From Bacteroidota bacterium (GTDB lineage Bacteria > Bacteroidota > Bacteroidia > M30B66), in the NCBI GenBank assembly GCA_027483445.1, contig JAIXUS010000018.1, positions 248,001 to 312,000 of the forward strand: DNA of 64,000 nt, written 5' to 3'. The translations under genes were made by a program, and so were the position numbers. Positions 8,287-17,747 of this stretch are shown piece by piece. The notes beneath the pieces are model-generated. The model did not search any database, was not told where the DNA came from, and saw only the letters and a program-made list of their open reading frames with translations. Numbering within the stretch: the first letter of the stretch is position 1; each line of letters opens with the position of its first letter.

Positions 8287-9417
8287 ATGGATAAGATACA
8301 AATGGTTGACCTAAAAGCGCAGTATCAGCGCATCAAACATGAGGTTGATCAGGCAATTCAAGAGGTGATAGATACCACAGCGTTCATTAATGGTCCGGCA
8401 GTTTCGCGGTTTCAGAAAGAGCTGGAAGATTATCTTTCCGTTAAGCATGTAATTCCGTGTGCCAATGGTACCGACGCTTTACAAATTGCAATGATGGCCC
8501 TCGGGTTTAAGCCCGGTGATGAGGTAATTACCGCTTCATTTACCTACGTGGCAACTGCCGAGGTTATTGCTCTTTTGGGCTTAAAGCCGGTTTTGGTGGA
8601 TGTAAACCCCGAAACGTTTAACATTGATCCTGAGGCGGTAGAGAAAGCCATCACCCCCAAAACAGTAGCCATTGTACCGGTGCACTTGTTTGGCCAATCG
8701 GCGCCTATGGAGGCCCTACTCGAAATTGCCAAAAAACACAACATCCATCTTATTGAAGATACCGCGCAGGCTATCGGTTCTGAATACCGTTTTTCTGATG
8801 GCCGGGTGCAAAAGGCCGGAACGATTGGCACCATTGGCGCCACTTCGTTTTTTCCTTCCAAAAATCTCGGCTGCTACGGCGATGGTGGAGCCTTGTTTAC
8901 CAACAACGATGAATTGGCGGCCAAAGTAAGAATGATAGCCAATCACGGACAAAGGGTGCGCTACTACCACGATGAGGTTGGTGTGAATTCAAGATTAGAT
9001 ACCATTCAGGCAGCCGTGCTAAGCGTTAAACTGCGTGAGTTGGATCAGTATGCCGAACGCCGCCGTGCCTTGGCCGATGCCTATGATGCAGCCTTCGGGC
9101 CTTCGGGCAAACTGATTACTCCGGTGCGCGCCCCGTTTTCGACGCATGTTTTCCACCAGTACACGCTGCAAACCAATGGTGTTGACCGAGATGCTATGAA
9201 AGCATTTCTTGAGGAACGTGGCGTTCCGGCTATGATTTACTACCCGGTTCCACTCCACATGCAAAAGGCTTACATTGATCCCCGGTATAAGGAAGGCGAC
9301 TTCCCGGTAACAGAGCAATTGTGCAAGACTGTGATTTCGCTGCCTATGCACACCGAAATGCAGGCTGAGCAGCTTGAGCACATCATTAATACTGTAAACC
9401 AATTCCTCAACGCATAA
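8287..9417 (+). CDS. DegT/DnrJ/EryC1-type sugar aminotransferase, WbpE-like
   Basis: PLP enzyme that puts an amino group on a keto-sugar nucleotide. 376 residues, usual length. Motifs: NGTDAL near residue 61, the aspartate of HLIEDTAQAIG (Asp158) that holds the PLP ring nitrogen, and the Schiff-base lysine Lys192 in SFFPSKNLGCYGDGG. The ATG at 8287 begins the family-typical QMVDLKAQYQRIK. Because WbpD-, WbpB- and WbpA-like genes follow, the likely reaction is amination of UDP-3-keto-GlcNAcA to the 3-amino sugar. Other DegT roles, such as on the dTDP-keto sugar from RmlB, are possible. First gene of the cassette; five bases separate it from ugd. Confidence 0.9.
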   Translation: MDKIQMVDLKAQYQRIKHEVDQAIQEVIDTTAFINGPAVSRFQKELEDYLSVKHVIPCANGTDALQIAMMALGFKPGDEVITASFTYVATAEVIALLGLKPVLVDVNPETFNIDPEAVEKAITPKTVAIVPVHLFGQSAPMEALLEIAKKHNIHLIEDTAQAIGSEYRFSDGRVQKAGTIGTIGATSFFPSKNLGCYGDGGALFTNNDELAAKVRMIANHGQRVRYYHDEVGVNSRLDTIQAAVLSVKLRELDQYAERRRALADAYDAAFGPSGKLITPVRAPFSTHVFHQYTLQTNGVDRDAMKAFLEERGVPAMIYYPVPLHMQKAYIDPRYKEGDFPVTEQLCKTVISLPMHTEMQAEQLEHIINTVNQFLNA

Positions 9418-9422
9418 GGTTT

Positions 9423-10748
9423 ATGAAGAATATCGCTGTTGTTGGAACTGGATATGTTGGCCTGGTAACCGGAACCTGTTTGGCCGAAACAGGCAACAAC
9501 GTTATATGCGTCGACATTGATACCGAAAAGGTTAACAAGCTCAAAAAGGGCAAAGTGACCATTTATGAGCCTCAACTGGATGTTTACTTTGAACGCAACA
9601 TCCGATTGGGAAGGCTGCATTTTACAACTTCTTTAGAAGAAGCAATTGCACAATCGGAGCTTATCTTTTTAGCACTTCCTACGCCTCCCGGCGAGGATGG
9701 CTCTGCCGACTTATCCTACATTCTTGGTGTTGCAGCTCAGCTTGGTCATTTGCTGGTGAACGATTATAAAATCATCATCGATAAGAGTACGGTTCCTGTT
9801 GGAACATCAGAAAAGGTGCACAAAGCCATTGCCGCCAATGCCCGCGCAGAGTTTGATGTTGTATCGAATCCTGAATTTTTGCGCGAAGGCTTTGCGGTGG
9901 AAGACTTCATGAAACCCGACCGGGTGGTAATCGGAACCAGTTCTGCCCGCGCCCGCAAGGTGATGGAAGAACTTTACCGTCCTTTTGTGCGTCAAGGCAA
10001 CCCAATCTTATTCATGGATGAGCGCTCTGCAGAGCTAACAAAATATGCCGCCAACTCCTTTTTGGCCATGAAAATTTCATTCATGAACGAAATGGCCAAC
10101 TTGTGCGAGTTATTGGGGGCCGATGTAGATCAAGTTCGTATCGGCATAGGGTCTGACGAGCGCATTGGTAAACGTTTTCTCTTCCCTGGAATTGGTTACG
10201 GCGGAAGCTGTTTTCCCAAAGATGTGAAAGCACTCGTTAAATCAGCCAATGAGGTCAACTTCGATTTCCGAATTCTCAAATCGGTAATGGATGTAAACGA
10301 AGACCAGAAGCGTGTGTTACTCCCTAAAATTGTGAAGTATTTTGGCGGTGAGTTAAAGGGGCGTAAGGTGGCCATTTGGGGACTTGCATTTAAGCCCGAC
10401 ACGGATGACATCCGCGAAGCGCCTGCCTTGTATATTATCGATGATTTGCTGGAAGCCGGAGCAGAGGTGGTTGCTTTTGACCCCGAAGCGATGAGCAACG
10501 TGAAGAAGATATACGGTAGTAAGGTACAGTTTGTACAAGATCAGTACGAAGCCATCAAACAGGCCGAAGCGCTGGTGATTTGTACGGAATGGGCTACCTT
10601 TAGAAATCCAGATTTTGACCGGATGGCCACTACCATGAAGGAGAAAGCCATATTCGATGGCCGCAACCTTTACAATACCGAGCAAATGAAGAAAGGCGGA
10701 TTTGCCTATTACAGCATCGGCCGAAAGGCTATAAAGAAAGCCAAATGA
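9423..10748 (+). CDS. ugd: UDP-glucose 6-dehydrogenase
   Basis: Oxidises UDP-glucose to UDP-glucuronate with two NAD+. 441 residues. N-terminal Rossmann motif [19 protein letters not shown] near residue 122, and the catalytic loop [10 protein letters not shown] with Cys263. The C-terminal UDP-binding domain has [17 protein letters not shown]. This is the Ugd/AglM subgroup, distinct from the second dehydrogenase at 13344. It shares ATGA with the next gene, a UDP-glucuronate decarboxylase that would use its product. Confidence 0.95.
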   Translation: MKNIAVVGTGYVGLVTGTCLAETGNNVICVDIDTEKVNKLKKGKVTIYEPQLDVYFERNIRLGRLHFTTSLEEAIAQSELIFLALPTPPGEDGSADLSYILGVAAQLGHLLVNDYKIIIDKSTVPVGTSEKVHKAIAANARAEFDVVSNPEFLREGFAVEDFMKPDRVVIGTSSARARKVMEELYRPFVRQGNPILFMDERSAELTKYAANSFLAMKISFMNEMANLCELLGADVDQVRIGIGSDERIGKRFLFPGIGYGGSCFPKDVKALVKSANEVNFDFRILKSVMDVNEDQKRVLLPKIVKYFGGELKGRKVAIWGLAFKPDTDDIREAPALYIIDDLLEAGAEVVAFDPEAMSNVKKIYGSKVQFVQDQYEAIKQAEALVICTEWATFRNPDFDRMATTMKEKAIFDGRNLYNTEQMKKGGFAYYSIGRKAIKKAK

Positions 10749-11731
10749 AGCACGATATCAGTGGAAAGCGGGTACTGATTACCGGTGCCGCCGGTTTTTT
10801 GGGTTCACACCTTTGCGATAGATTTATGGCAGAAGGGTGTTTTGTAGTGGGTATGGACAACCTAATTACAGGTTCTCTGAGCAATATCGAGCATCTTTTC
10901 AAGGAAGAGCGATTCGAGTTTTATCACCACGATGTATCGAAATTCGTATTCGTTCCCGGCGAACTTGATTATATCCTTCATTTCGCCTCGCCTGCAAGTC
11001 CGATCGATTACTTGAAAATTCCCATTCAAACCCTAAAGGTAGGTTCTCTTGGAACCCATAATTTATTGGGTTTGGCCCGAGTTAAAGGTGCGCGAATGCT
11101 TATCGCCTCAACATCAGAGGTGTATGGTGATCCGACGGTGCATCCTCAAAATGAAGATTACTGGGGCAACGTAAATCCAATCGGGCCTCGTGGTGTATAC
11201 GACGAAGCCAAGCGCTTTCAGGAAGCCATCACCATGGCTTATCATACTTTTCATGGTTTAGAAACACGCATTGTTCGCATTTTCAATACTTATGGCCCCC
11301 GAATGCGCCTGAACGACGGTCGAGCATTACCCGCATTTATGGGGCAAGCGCTTCGCGGAGAAGACATTACAGTGTTCGGCGATGGCTCTCAAACACGCTC
11401 GTTTTGCTATGTGGATGACCTGATCGAAGGCATTTACCGTTTACTGCTTTCTGATTATGCTTTGCCGGTAAACATTGGCAATCCCGACGAAATCACCATT
11501 GGAGAGTTTGCCGAAGAAATCATCAAGCTTACCGCAACAGATCAAAAGATCGTTTACAAGCCACTCCCCCAGGATGACCCAAAGCAGCGTCAACCCGACA
11601 TTACCAGGGCAAAAGAAATCTTAGGCTGGGAACCCAAGGTGGCCCGTGCCGAAGGAATGCGGAAGACCTGGGAATACTTTAAAACGCTTCCTGAATGGGT
11701 AATTACGCCCCGGGAATTTAACTCAAAATAG
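10745..11731 (+). CDS. UDP-glucuronate decarboxylase (UDP-xylose synthase)
   Basis: Extended short-chain dehydrogenase that converts UDP-glucuronate to UDP-xylose through a 4-keto intermediate. 328 residues. NAD-binding [11 protein letters not shown] near residue 16; [11 protein letters not shown] near 79; catalytic TSEVYGDP then [14 protein letters not shown] carrying the Tyr-x3-Lys pair; [10 protein letters not shown] and [13 protein letters not shown] downstream. These match UXS rather than RmlB or GalE. The 4-base overlap with ugd makes a coupled pair that feeds UDP-xylose. Confidence 0.93.
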   Translation: MKHDISGKRVLITGAAGFLGSHLCDRFMAEGCFVVGMDNLITGSLSNIEHLFKEERFEFYHHDVSKFVFVPGELDYILHFASPASPIDYLKIPIQTLKVGSLGTHNLLGLARVKGARMLIASTSEVYGDPTVHPQNEDYWGNVNPIGPRGVYDEAKRFQEAITMAYHTFHGLETRIVRIFNTYGPRMRLNDGRALPAFMGQALRGEDITVFGDGSQTRSFCYVDDLIEGIYRLLLSDYALPVNIGNPDEITIGEFAEEIIKLTATDQKIVYKPLPQDDPKQRQPDITRAKEILGWEPKVARAEGMRKTWEYFKTLPEWVITPREFNSK

Positions 11732-11732
11732 C

Positions 11733-12314
11733 ATGGATACACCTTTTTTTGTTCATCCTACCGCGGTGGTTGATTCTGGTTGTGAAATTGGAGAGGGTAC
11801 CAAAATTTGGCATTTCTCCCACATCATGCCCAATTGTAAAATTGGAAAGGCCTGTAATCTTGGTCAGAATGTGGTGGTTTCGCCCGATGTTGTTTTAGGC
11901 AATAATGTGAAAGTCCAGAACAACGTGAGCATTTATACCGGTGTTACGTGCGACGACGACGTTTTTCTCGGTCCGTCTATGGTTTTTACCAATGTGATTA
12001 ACCCACGCAGTGCGGTAAACCGCCGAAGTGAGTACCTCAAAACTCATGTGGGCAAAGGAGCTTCGATTGGAGCCAATGCCACCATTGTTTGTGGCCACGA
12101 TATTGGTGCCTTTGCATTTATCGGCGCCGGTGCAGTTGTTACGAAAACAGTGCCTCCGTACGCTTTGGTGGTGGGTAATCCGGCCCGTCAAACGGGATGG
12201 ATGAGCGAGTTTGGGCATAAGCTCAAGTTCAACGAAGACGGAATAGCAGTTTGTCCTGAAAGCCAGGAAAAATATAAGCTCGAGAACAATCGGGTTAGCA
12301 AATTGAGCGTATAA
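11733..12314 (+). CDS. UDP-3-amino-sugar N-acetyltransferase, WbpD-like
   Basis: 193-residue left-handed beta-helix acetyltransferase built of hexapeptide repeats (GEGTKIWHFSHI, GKACNLGQNVVV, GNNVKVQNNVSIY, GANATIVCGHDIGAFAFIGAGAVVTKTV). The insertion MVFTNVINPRSAVNRRSE after the fourth coil is typical of the WbpD/WlbB subgroup, which acetylates the 3-amino group of UDP-GlcNAc3NA with acetyl-CoA. FdtC/QdtC enzymes look similar. Lies one base after the UXS gene and one before the WbpB-like gene. Confidence 0.9.
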   Translation: MDTPFFVHPTAVVDSGCEIGEGTKIWHFSHIMPNCKIGKACNLGQNVVVSPDVVLGNNVKVQNNVSIYTGVTCDDDVFLGPSMVFTNVINPRSAVNRRSEYLKTHVGKGASIGANATIVCGHDIGAFAFIGAGAVVTKTVPPYALVVGNPARQTGWMSEFGHKLKFNEDGIAVCPESQEKYKLENNRVSKLSV

Positions 12315-12315
12315 G

Positions 12316-13347
12316 ATGCATCAGGGAAAAGTAAAATTTGCCGTTATCGGTGCTGGCCATATTGGTAAGCGGCATGCTGAAATGATTCGCCGTAACGATG
12401 ACGCCGAACTCATCGCCATTGCCGACGTACTTCCGGAAGAACAACTTGGGCTAAGCGCCTTTGAAGTTCCTTATTTTCAATCGGCGGAAGCCTTATTTGC
12501 CTCCGGGCTCGACTTTGATGTGGTAAATATCTGTTCGCCGAACGGAGTGCATGCTGCAAACTCGATTTTAGCCCTGGAGAACCGCAAACACATTGTTTGT
12601 GAAAAACCTATGGGCTTGTCGAAAGCAGAATGCGAACAAGTCATTTTCAAGGCGCTGCAGATGTCGCGTCAGGTGTTTTGTGTGATGCAGAATCGCTATT
12701 CTCCGCCTTCAGTTTGGATTAAAGAGCTTATTGAAAGCCGAAAGCTCGGTGAGATTTTCATGGTCCAGGTGAATTGTTATTGGAACCGCGACGAGCGCTA
12801 TTACAAAGCCGGAACCTGGAAAGGCAATCAGGAATTGGATGGCGGTACGCTTTTTACCCAGTTCTCTCACTTCATCGACATCATGTACTGGTTGTTCGGC
12901 GACATTGAAGACATCCAAGGGAAGTTTGCCGATTTTAATCACAACGACCTTACCGATTTCGAAGACTCCGGTTTGGTAACCTTCCGTTTTGTGAACGGTG
13001 GTATGGGCTGCCTGAATTACTCAACTTCGGTGTGGAACCAGAATTTAGAAAGCTCCCTAACCATTATTGGAGAAAACGGAAGTGTAAAGATTGGTGGGCA
13101 GTACATGAATGAAGTTGAATATTGTCATGTAAAAGACTACACCATGCCTGTGCTTGCGCCATCAAATCCGGCCAACGATTACGGGGCATACAAAGGCTCA
13201 GCTGCCAATCATCATTACATCATTCAAAATGTAATTGACACCCTTCGTGGCCGTACCAGTGCTACCACGAATGCGCTGGAGGGATTGAAAGTCGTGGAAA
13301 TCATTGAACGCATTTACGCATTGAGAAACCTAAATCAACTGAAATGA
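12316..13347 (+). CDS. Gfo/Idh/MocA oxidoreductase, WbpB/WlbA-like UDP-GlcNAcA 3-dehydrogenase
   Basis: 343 residues. Rossmann motif VIGAGHIGKRHAEM at the N-terminus, ICSPNGVHA and the family signature CEKPMGLSK near residue 96. The second domain carries YYKAGTWKGNQELDGG, then FTQFSHFIDIMYWLFG, as in WlbA/WbpB, which oxidise the C3 hydroxyl of UDP-GlcNAcA. Between WbpD- and WbpA-like genes this is the most economical reading. It shares ATGA with the following dehydrogenase. Confidence 0.88.
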   Translation: MHQGKVKFAVIGAGHIGKRHAEMIRRNDDAELIAIADVLPEEQLGLSAFEVPYFQSAEALFASGLDFDVVNICSPNGVHAANSILALENRKHIVCEKPMGLSKAECEQVIFKALQMSRQVFCVMQNRYSPPSVWIKELIESRKLGEIFMVQVNCYWNRDERYYKAGTWKGNQELDGGTLFTQFSHFIDIMYWLFGDIEDIQGKFADFNHNDLTDFEDSGLVTFRFVNGGMGCLNYSTSVWNQNLESSLTIIGENGSVKIGGQYMNEVEYCHVKDYTMPVLAPSNPANDYGAYKGSAANHHYIIQNVIDTLRGRTSATTNALEGLKVVEIIERIYALRNLNQLK

Positions 13348-14639
13348 ATTTGTATCAGCAACTGTTGGCAAAGCAGGAAAAACTGGCTGTTGTAGGCCTA
13401 GGTTATGTGGGATTGCCTATTGCGCTAGAATTTGCCCGAAACATTAAAGTGGTTGGATTCGATATCAACCAAAAACGGGTAGAAATGATGCAAAACCGCA
13501 TAGATCCCAGTGAAGAACTCGAACCGGAAGAATTTGATGGTTGCGATATTGAGTTCACCGCGAATCCCGACGTACTGCGTCAGGCACGGTTTTACATCAT
13601 TGCGGTACCAACACCCATCGATGAGCATAATTTGCCCGACTTAAAGCCCTTAATCTCTGCAAGCCGAACAGTAGGTGCTGTTTTGAAAAAGGGAGATTAC
13701 GTCGTTTATGAGTCAACTGTCTATCCGGGTTGTACCGAAGAGGATTGCATTCCGATCTTGGAGGAGCTTTCAGGCCTAAAATTCGGCACCGACTTTAAAG
13801 TGGGCTACTCGCCGGAGCGCATCAATCCCGGTGATAAAGAGCATACTTTGCCGAAAATTATCAAGGTGGTAAGCGGTTGCGATGACGAATCGCTCGACAT
13901 CATTGCCGATACTTACAAGATTGTGGTAAAAGCCGGTGTGCATAAAGCTCCTTCCATTAAAGTAGCCGAGGCCGCAAAAATCATTGAGAACACTCAGCGC
14001 GACTTGAATATCGCATTGATGAACGAATTGTCGATGATATTTGGGCAAATGGGCATAAATACCTACGATGTGCTGGAAGCTGCCGGCACTAAGTGGAATT
14101 TCCTCCGTTTTGTTCCCGGCCTGGTTGGAGGGCATTGTATTGGAGTAGACCCGTACTACCTTACTTACAAAGCCAAAGAGCTTGGGCACAATGCTCAGGT
14201 AATTCTAGCCGGGCGTTCCGTTAACGATGGCATGGGAGCTTACGTGGCTTCTAAGGTTGTGAAGAAAATGGTCGCTGCGGGCGTAGATATCGCAAAATCG
14301 AGAGTTTTGGTAATGGGCGCCACATTCAAAGAGAATGTGAGTGATATTCGGAATTCGAAGGTCGCCGATGTGGTTCGGGAGTTGAAAGATTTTGGGGTAC
14401 AGGTTGATGTCATCGACCCATATGCCGATTCCAGCGAACTACACCATGAATATGGCTTTGGACTTACCGAATCGCCAAATGGAAAATACAACGCCATTAT
14501 TGTAGCCGTAAACCACAAGGAGTATGTTTCGCTCCAGGAAGGAGATTTTGCAGGTTTACTCCATGAAAATGGCTTGGTTGCTGATCTTAAGGGTGTGTTG
14601 AGAGGACGATTGAAGACCATCAAATACTGGAGTCTATAA
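13344..14639 (+). CDS. UDP-N-acetylhexosamine 6-dehydrogenase, WbpA/WbpO/TviB-like
   Basis: 431 residues. Rossmann GLGYVGLPIALEF near residue 18, IIAVPTPID near 85, ESTVYPGCTEE, and the catalytic VGGHCIGVDPYYL with Cys265. HCIG in place of GSCFPKD separates it from the Ugd at 9423 and puts it with enzymes that oxidise UDP-GlcNAc or UDP-GalNAc to the uronate. It could feed the WbpB/E/D branch (UDP-GlcNAc3NAcA) and, with the WbpP-like epimerase at 16745, UDP-GalNAcA. Its stop shares one base with the galE start. Confidence 0.92.
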   Translation: MNLYQQLLAKQEKLAVVGLGYVGLPIALEFARNIKVVGFDINQKRVEMMQNRIDPSEELEPEEFDGCDIEFTANPDVLRQARFYIIAVPTPIDEHNLPDLKPLISASRTVGAVLKKGDYVVYESTVYPGCTEEDCIPILEELSGLKFGTDFKVGYSPERINPGDKEHTLPKIIKVVSGCDDESLDIIADTYKIVVKAGVHKAPSIKVAEAAKIIENTQRDLNIALMNELSMIFGQMGINTYDVLEAAGTKWNFLRFVPGLVGGHCIGVDPYYLTYKAKELGHNAQVILAGRSVNDGMGAYVASKVVKKMVAAGVDIAKSRVLVMGATFKENVSDIRNSKVADVVRELKDFGVQVDVIDPYADSSELHHEYGFGLTESPNGKYNAIIVAVNHKEYVSLQEGDFAGLLHENGLVADLKGVLRGRLKTIKYWSL

Positions 14640-15673
14640 TGGCAAACCCCGGAAAAGGCACTTTTCTGATTACCGGAGGCTTAGGCTACATCGGTTCACA
14701 TACCGTGGTAGAAATGCTATTGCGGAACTACAATGTGGTAGTGATCGATAACCTAAGTAATTCCAGTGAATTGGTGCTCGACCGGATTGCTGCAATTTGT
14801 GGACGAAAGCCTGTTTTTTATCCGATCGATTTGTGCGACCGCTCTTCACTTGAAGACTTGTTCGCCACAGAAAAGGATCTACAAGCTGTTATTCATTTTG
14901 CCGCATTGAAAGCCGTTGGCGAATCAGTTGAAAACCCATTGTTGTATTACAAGAATAACTTAATTTCTCTCATCAATCTGCTCGACTGCATGGTGTCGCA
15001 TTCGGTGCATAACTTGGTTTTTTCTTCAAGTTGCACCGTTTATGGAGAGCCCGATACCCTTCCCGTTACGGAGAAAAGCCCGATAAAGCAAGCCATTTCT
15101 CCTTATGGAAATACCAAGCAGATAGGCGAAGAAATTATAAAAGACACCACCCAATCTACGCAACTTCGTTCCATTGCTTTACGCTACTTTAATCCCGTTG
15201 GAGCCCACTCCAGTGGTAAACTTGGAGAGTTGCCCTTGGGAAAGCCCAATAATCTGGTGCCGCTGATTACCCAAACAGCAGTTGGGATTTTTCCTTTCCT
15301 GAGAGTATTCGGCAATGATTATGCGACTCCTGATGGCACATGTATTCGCGATTACATCCATGTAGAAGATGTTGCAATTGCCCATGCCTCAGCATGTGAG
15401 CGCTTGCTTTCAGGAAATGGCAAAGATTATGAGGTTTTCAATATTGGCACAGGAACAGGCTATTCTGTATTGGAGGTTGTAAAGGCTTTTGAACAAGCAT
15501 CCGGACTCACTTTACCGATACAAGTCGAAAATCGTCGACCAGGCGACATTGAAAAAGTTTTTGCCGACACTTCACTTTCAAATCAAATACTTGGCTGGAA
15601 AGCTTCAAGGTCGCTCAGCGAAATGATGCGCTCGGCCTGGGTTTGGCAACAGTCATTAAACAACAAAGAATAA
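14639..15673 (+). CDS. galE: UDP-glucose 4-epimerase
   Basis: Interconverts UDP-glucose and UDP-galactose. 344 residues. TGGLGYIGSHTVVEML at the N-terminus; AALKAVGESVENPLLYY near residue 90; SSSCTVYGEP and SPYGNTK with the Tyr-x3-Lys catalytic pair; RYFNPVGAHSSGKLGE and DGTCIRDYIHVEDVA, all close to classical GalE. Start ATG overlaps the previous stop by one base. Confidence 0.95.
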   Translation: MANPGKGTFLITGGLGYIGSHTVVEMLLRNYNVVVIDNLSNSSELVLDRIAAICGRKPVFYPIDLCDRSSLEDLFATEKDLQAVIHFAALKAVGESVENPLLYYKNNLISLINLLDCMVSHSVHNLVFSSSCTVYGEPDTLPVTEKSPIKQAISPYGNTKQIGEEIIKDTTQSTQLRSIALRYFNPVGAHSSGKLGELPLGKPNNLVPLITQTAVGIFPFLRVFGNDYATPDGTCIRDYIHVEDVAIAHASACERLLSGNGKDYEVFNIGTGTGYSVLEVVKAFEQASGLTLPIQVENRRPGDIEKVFADTSLSNQILGWKASRSLSEMMRSAWVWQQSLNNKE

Positions 15674-15675
15674 CC

Positions 15676-16734
15676 ATGCACACGCGGAAAATTCTCGTAA
15701 CCGGTGGAGCCGGCTTTATCGGTTCTCATGTTGTTCGTCGATTGGTAAAGGCCTATCCACAGTATCACATCTACAACTTGGATAAGCTTACCTATGCGGG
15801 AAACCTGATGAACTTACTCGATATTGAGCATGCAACAAATTACAGCTTCATCAAAGGCGATATTGTATATGAGCCATTCATTTCCCGATTGTTTGAAGAT
15901 GTGCAGTTTGATGGGGTTATTCATTTGGCCGCCGAGTCGCATGTAGACCGGTCAATTAGCAATCCAACAGAGTTTATTAAAACCAATGTATTAGGAACCG
16001 TTAACTTGTTAAACGCCGCCAAAGCGTCGTGGAAAGAAAACTTCGACGGGCGCAGGTTCTATCATATTTCAACCGACGAGGTGTATGGCTCTTTGGGCGA
16101 AACCGGACTGTTTCACGAAACTACAGCATACGATCCACGAAGCCCTTATTCATCCTCCAAAGCATCGAGCGATCACCTTGTAAGAGCCTACTTTCACACG
16201 TATGGCTTACCGGTGGTTATTTCTAATTGCTCGAACAACTATGGCTCGTTCCAATTCCCTGAAAAGCTAATCCCACTGGCCATCAACAACATTAAAAACA
16301 ACAAGCCTGTTCCGGTTTACGGAAAAGGTGAAAATGTTAGAGATTGGTTGTTTGTTGAGGACCATGCGGCTGCAATCGACCTGATTTTTCATCAGGGAAG
16401 AAACGGCGAGACCTACAATATCGGCGGGGCAAACGAATGGAAGAATATCGACCTAATTCACGCATTGTGTGCAATTATGGATCGAAAACTAAACCGCCAG
16501 CCTGGAGCATCAGCTAGCCTGATTACCTTCGTAAAAGACCGGGCAGGGCACGACCATCGTTATGCCATCGACTTCGGTAAACTCAACCAGGAATTGGGCT
16601 GGAAACCTTCGCTTCGGTTCGAAGAAGGCTTGGAAAAAACCGTAGATTGGTACTTGGCCAATGAAGAGTGGCTCAAGGCGGTAACCTCCGGAGAATACCA
16701 GCATTATTACGAAGACCAATACATAAAGCGTTAA
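15676..16734 (+). CDS. rfbB: dTDP-glucose 4,6-dehydratase
   Basis: Makes dTDP-4-keto-6-deoxyglucose, precursor of rhamnose and other deoxysugars. 352 residues. TGGAGFIGSHVVRRL, LDKLTYAGNLMNL near residue 44, HLAAESHVDRSI, the catalytic STDEVYGSLGE and SPYSSSKASSDHLVRAY, NCSNNYGSFQFPEKLIPL. The ATG at 15676 (two bases after galE) is chosen; an in-frame ATG at 15643 lies inside galE and adds 11 odd residues. No rfbA, rfbC or rfbD is present here, so either they lie elsewhere or the keto sugar goes another way. Confidence 0.93.
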   Translation: MHTRKILVTGGAGFIGSHVVRRLVKAYPQYHIYNLDKLTYAGNLMNLLDIEHATNYSFIKGDIVYEPFISRLFEDVQFDGVIHLAAESHVDRSISNPTEFIKTNVLGTVNLLNAAKASWKENFDGRRFYHISTDEVYGSLGETGLFHETTAYDPRSPYSSSKASSDHLVRAYFHTYGLPVVISNCSNNYGSFQFPEKLIPLAINNIKNNKPVPVYGKGENVRDWLFVEDHAAAIDLIFHQGRNGETYNIGGANEWKNIDLIHALCAIMDRKLNRQPGASASLITFVKDRAGHDHRYAIDFGKLNQELGWKPSLRFEEGLEKTVDWYLANEEWLKAVTSGEYQHYYEDQYIKR

Positions 16735-16744
16735 CCAATTTTCC

Positions 16745-17731
16745 ATGTACGAACACGTTCGTTTTCACCCTGAAGAAATCGATTTATCGAATTACCGCTT
16801 TTTGATTACCGGTGCAGCTGGTTTCATCGGTTCTCATTTGGTTGAGTACCTAATTAATCATGGTGCGGCTCAGGTGATTGGCGTTGATAACCTATGCGAA
16901 GGCCGTGAGTCTAACCTTACTCCATTTATCGGCAATCCGGCATTTAAACTGGTGATTGCCGACGTGTGCGACGAAGAACAAATCAAATCGCTCATGCAAG
17001 GTGTTGATTTCGTTTCGCACCAGGCTGCCCTTGGTTCTGTTCCCCGCTCTATCCAAACACCAACTGCTACCAATAAAGCCAATGTTTCTGGGTTTTTGTC
17101 GGTGTTGAATGCAGCCCGTGAAGCCAATGTTCAACGTATGGTTTATGCCTCTTCGTCGAGCGTTTATGGCGATCAACCTACGCTTCCTAAAGTGGAAGAA
17201 ATAACCGGGCGCTTGCTCTCTCCATACGCGGTTTCAAAAATGGTCAATGAGCTGTACGCTGATGTCTTTTACCGTACCTATGGAATGGAAGTGGTTGGGT
17301 TAAGATATTTTAACATTTTCGGACCACGACAAAAACCTGATGGACCTTACGCCGCCGTAATTCCACTTTTTATCGATGCCATCCGAAATCAAAAGCCCGT
17401 CTACATCAATGGTGATGGCCTGCAAACTCGCGATTTTACCTTCGTGGAAAATGCCGTTCAGGCAAATATAAAAGCCTTGTTTTCAAAAGAAAATGGGGTG
17501 TGCGGCCGGGTATTTAACATTGCCGTAGGTGAGCGGGAAACCGTGCTCGATATGTACAACAGCCTTCGCGAAATCGCAGGCGCAGGTCTCGACCCAATCC
17601 ATCGTGAAAATCGCGAAGGAGACATCCGCGACTCGCTCGCTGATATTTCCGCAGCTCAAAAACTATTGGGCTACAGTCCAACAGTAAAGCTTCATGAAGG
17701 TCTTCGACGTACATTTGAATCGTTCATCTAA
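16745..17731 (+). CDS. UDP-N-acetylglucosamine 4-epimerase, WbpP/TviC-like
   Basis: 328-residue extended SDR. TGAAGFIGSHLVEYL near residue 22; HQAALGSVPRSI near 98, a hallmark of WbpP/Gne enzymes that work on UDP-GlcNAc and its uronate; YASSSSVYGD and SPYAVSKMVNELYA with the catalytic Tyr and Lys; RYFNIFGPRQKPDGPYAAVIP; GDGLQTRDFTFVENAV. With the WbpA/WbpO-like dehydrogenase it gives the two-enzyme route to UDP-GalNAcA known from Vi antigen and O6 loci. Ten bases after rfbB. Confidence 0.88.
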   Translation: MYEHVRFHPEEIDLSNYRFLITGAAGFIGSHLVEYLINHGAAQVIGVDNLCEGRESNLTPFIGNPAFKLVIADVCDEEQIKSLMQGVDFVSHQAALGSVPRSIQTPTATNKANVSGFLSVLNAAREANVQRMVYASSSSVYGDQPTLPKVEEITGRLLSPYAVSKMVNELYADVFYRTYGMEVVGLRYFNIFGPRQKPDGPYAAVIPLFIDAIRNQKPVYINGDGLQTRDFTFVENAVQANIKALFSKENGVCGRVFNIAVGERETVLDMYNSLREIAGAGLDPIHRENREGDIRDSLADISAAQKLLGYSPTVKLHEGLRRTFESFI

Positions 17732-17747
17732 GCATGAACGACGATAA

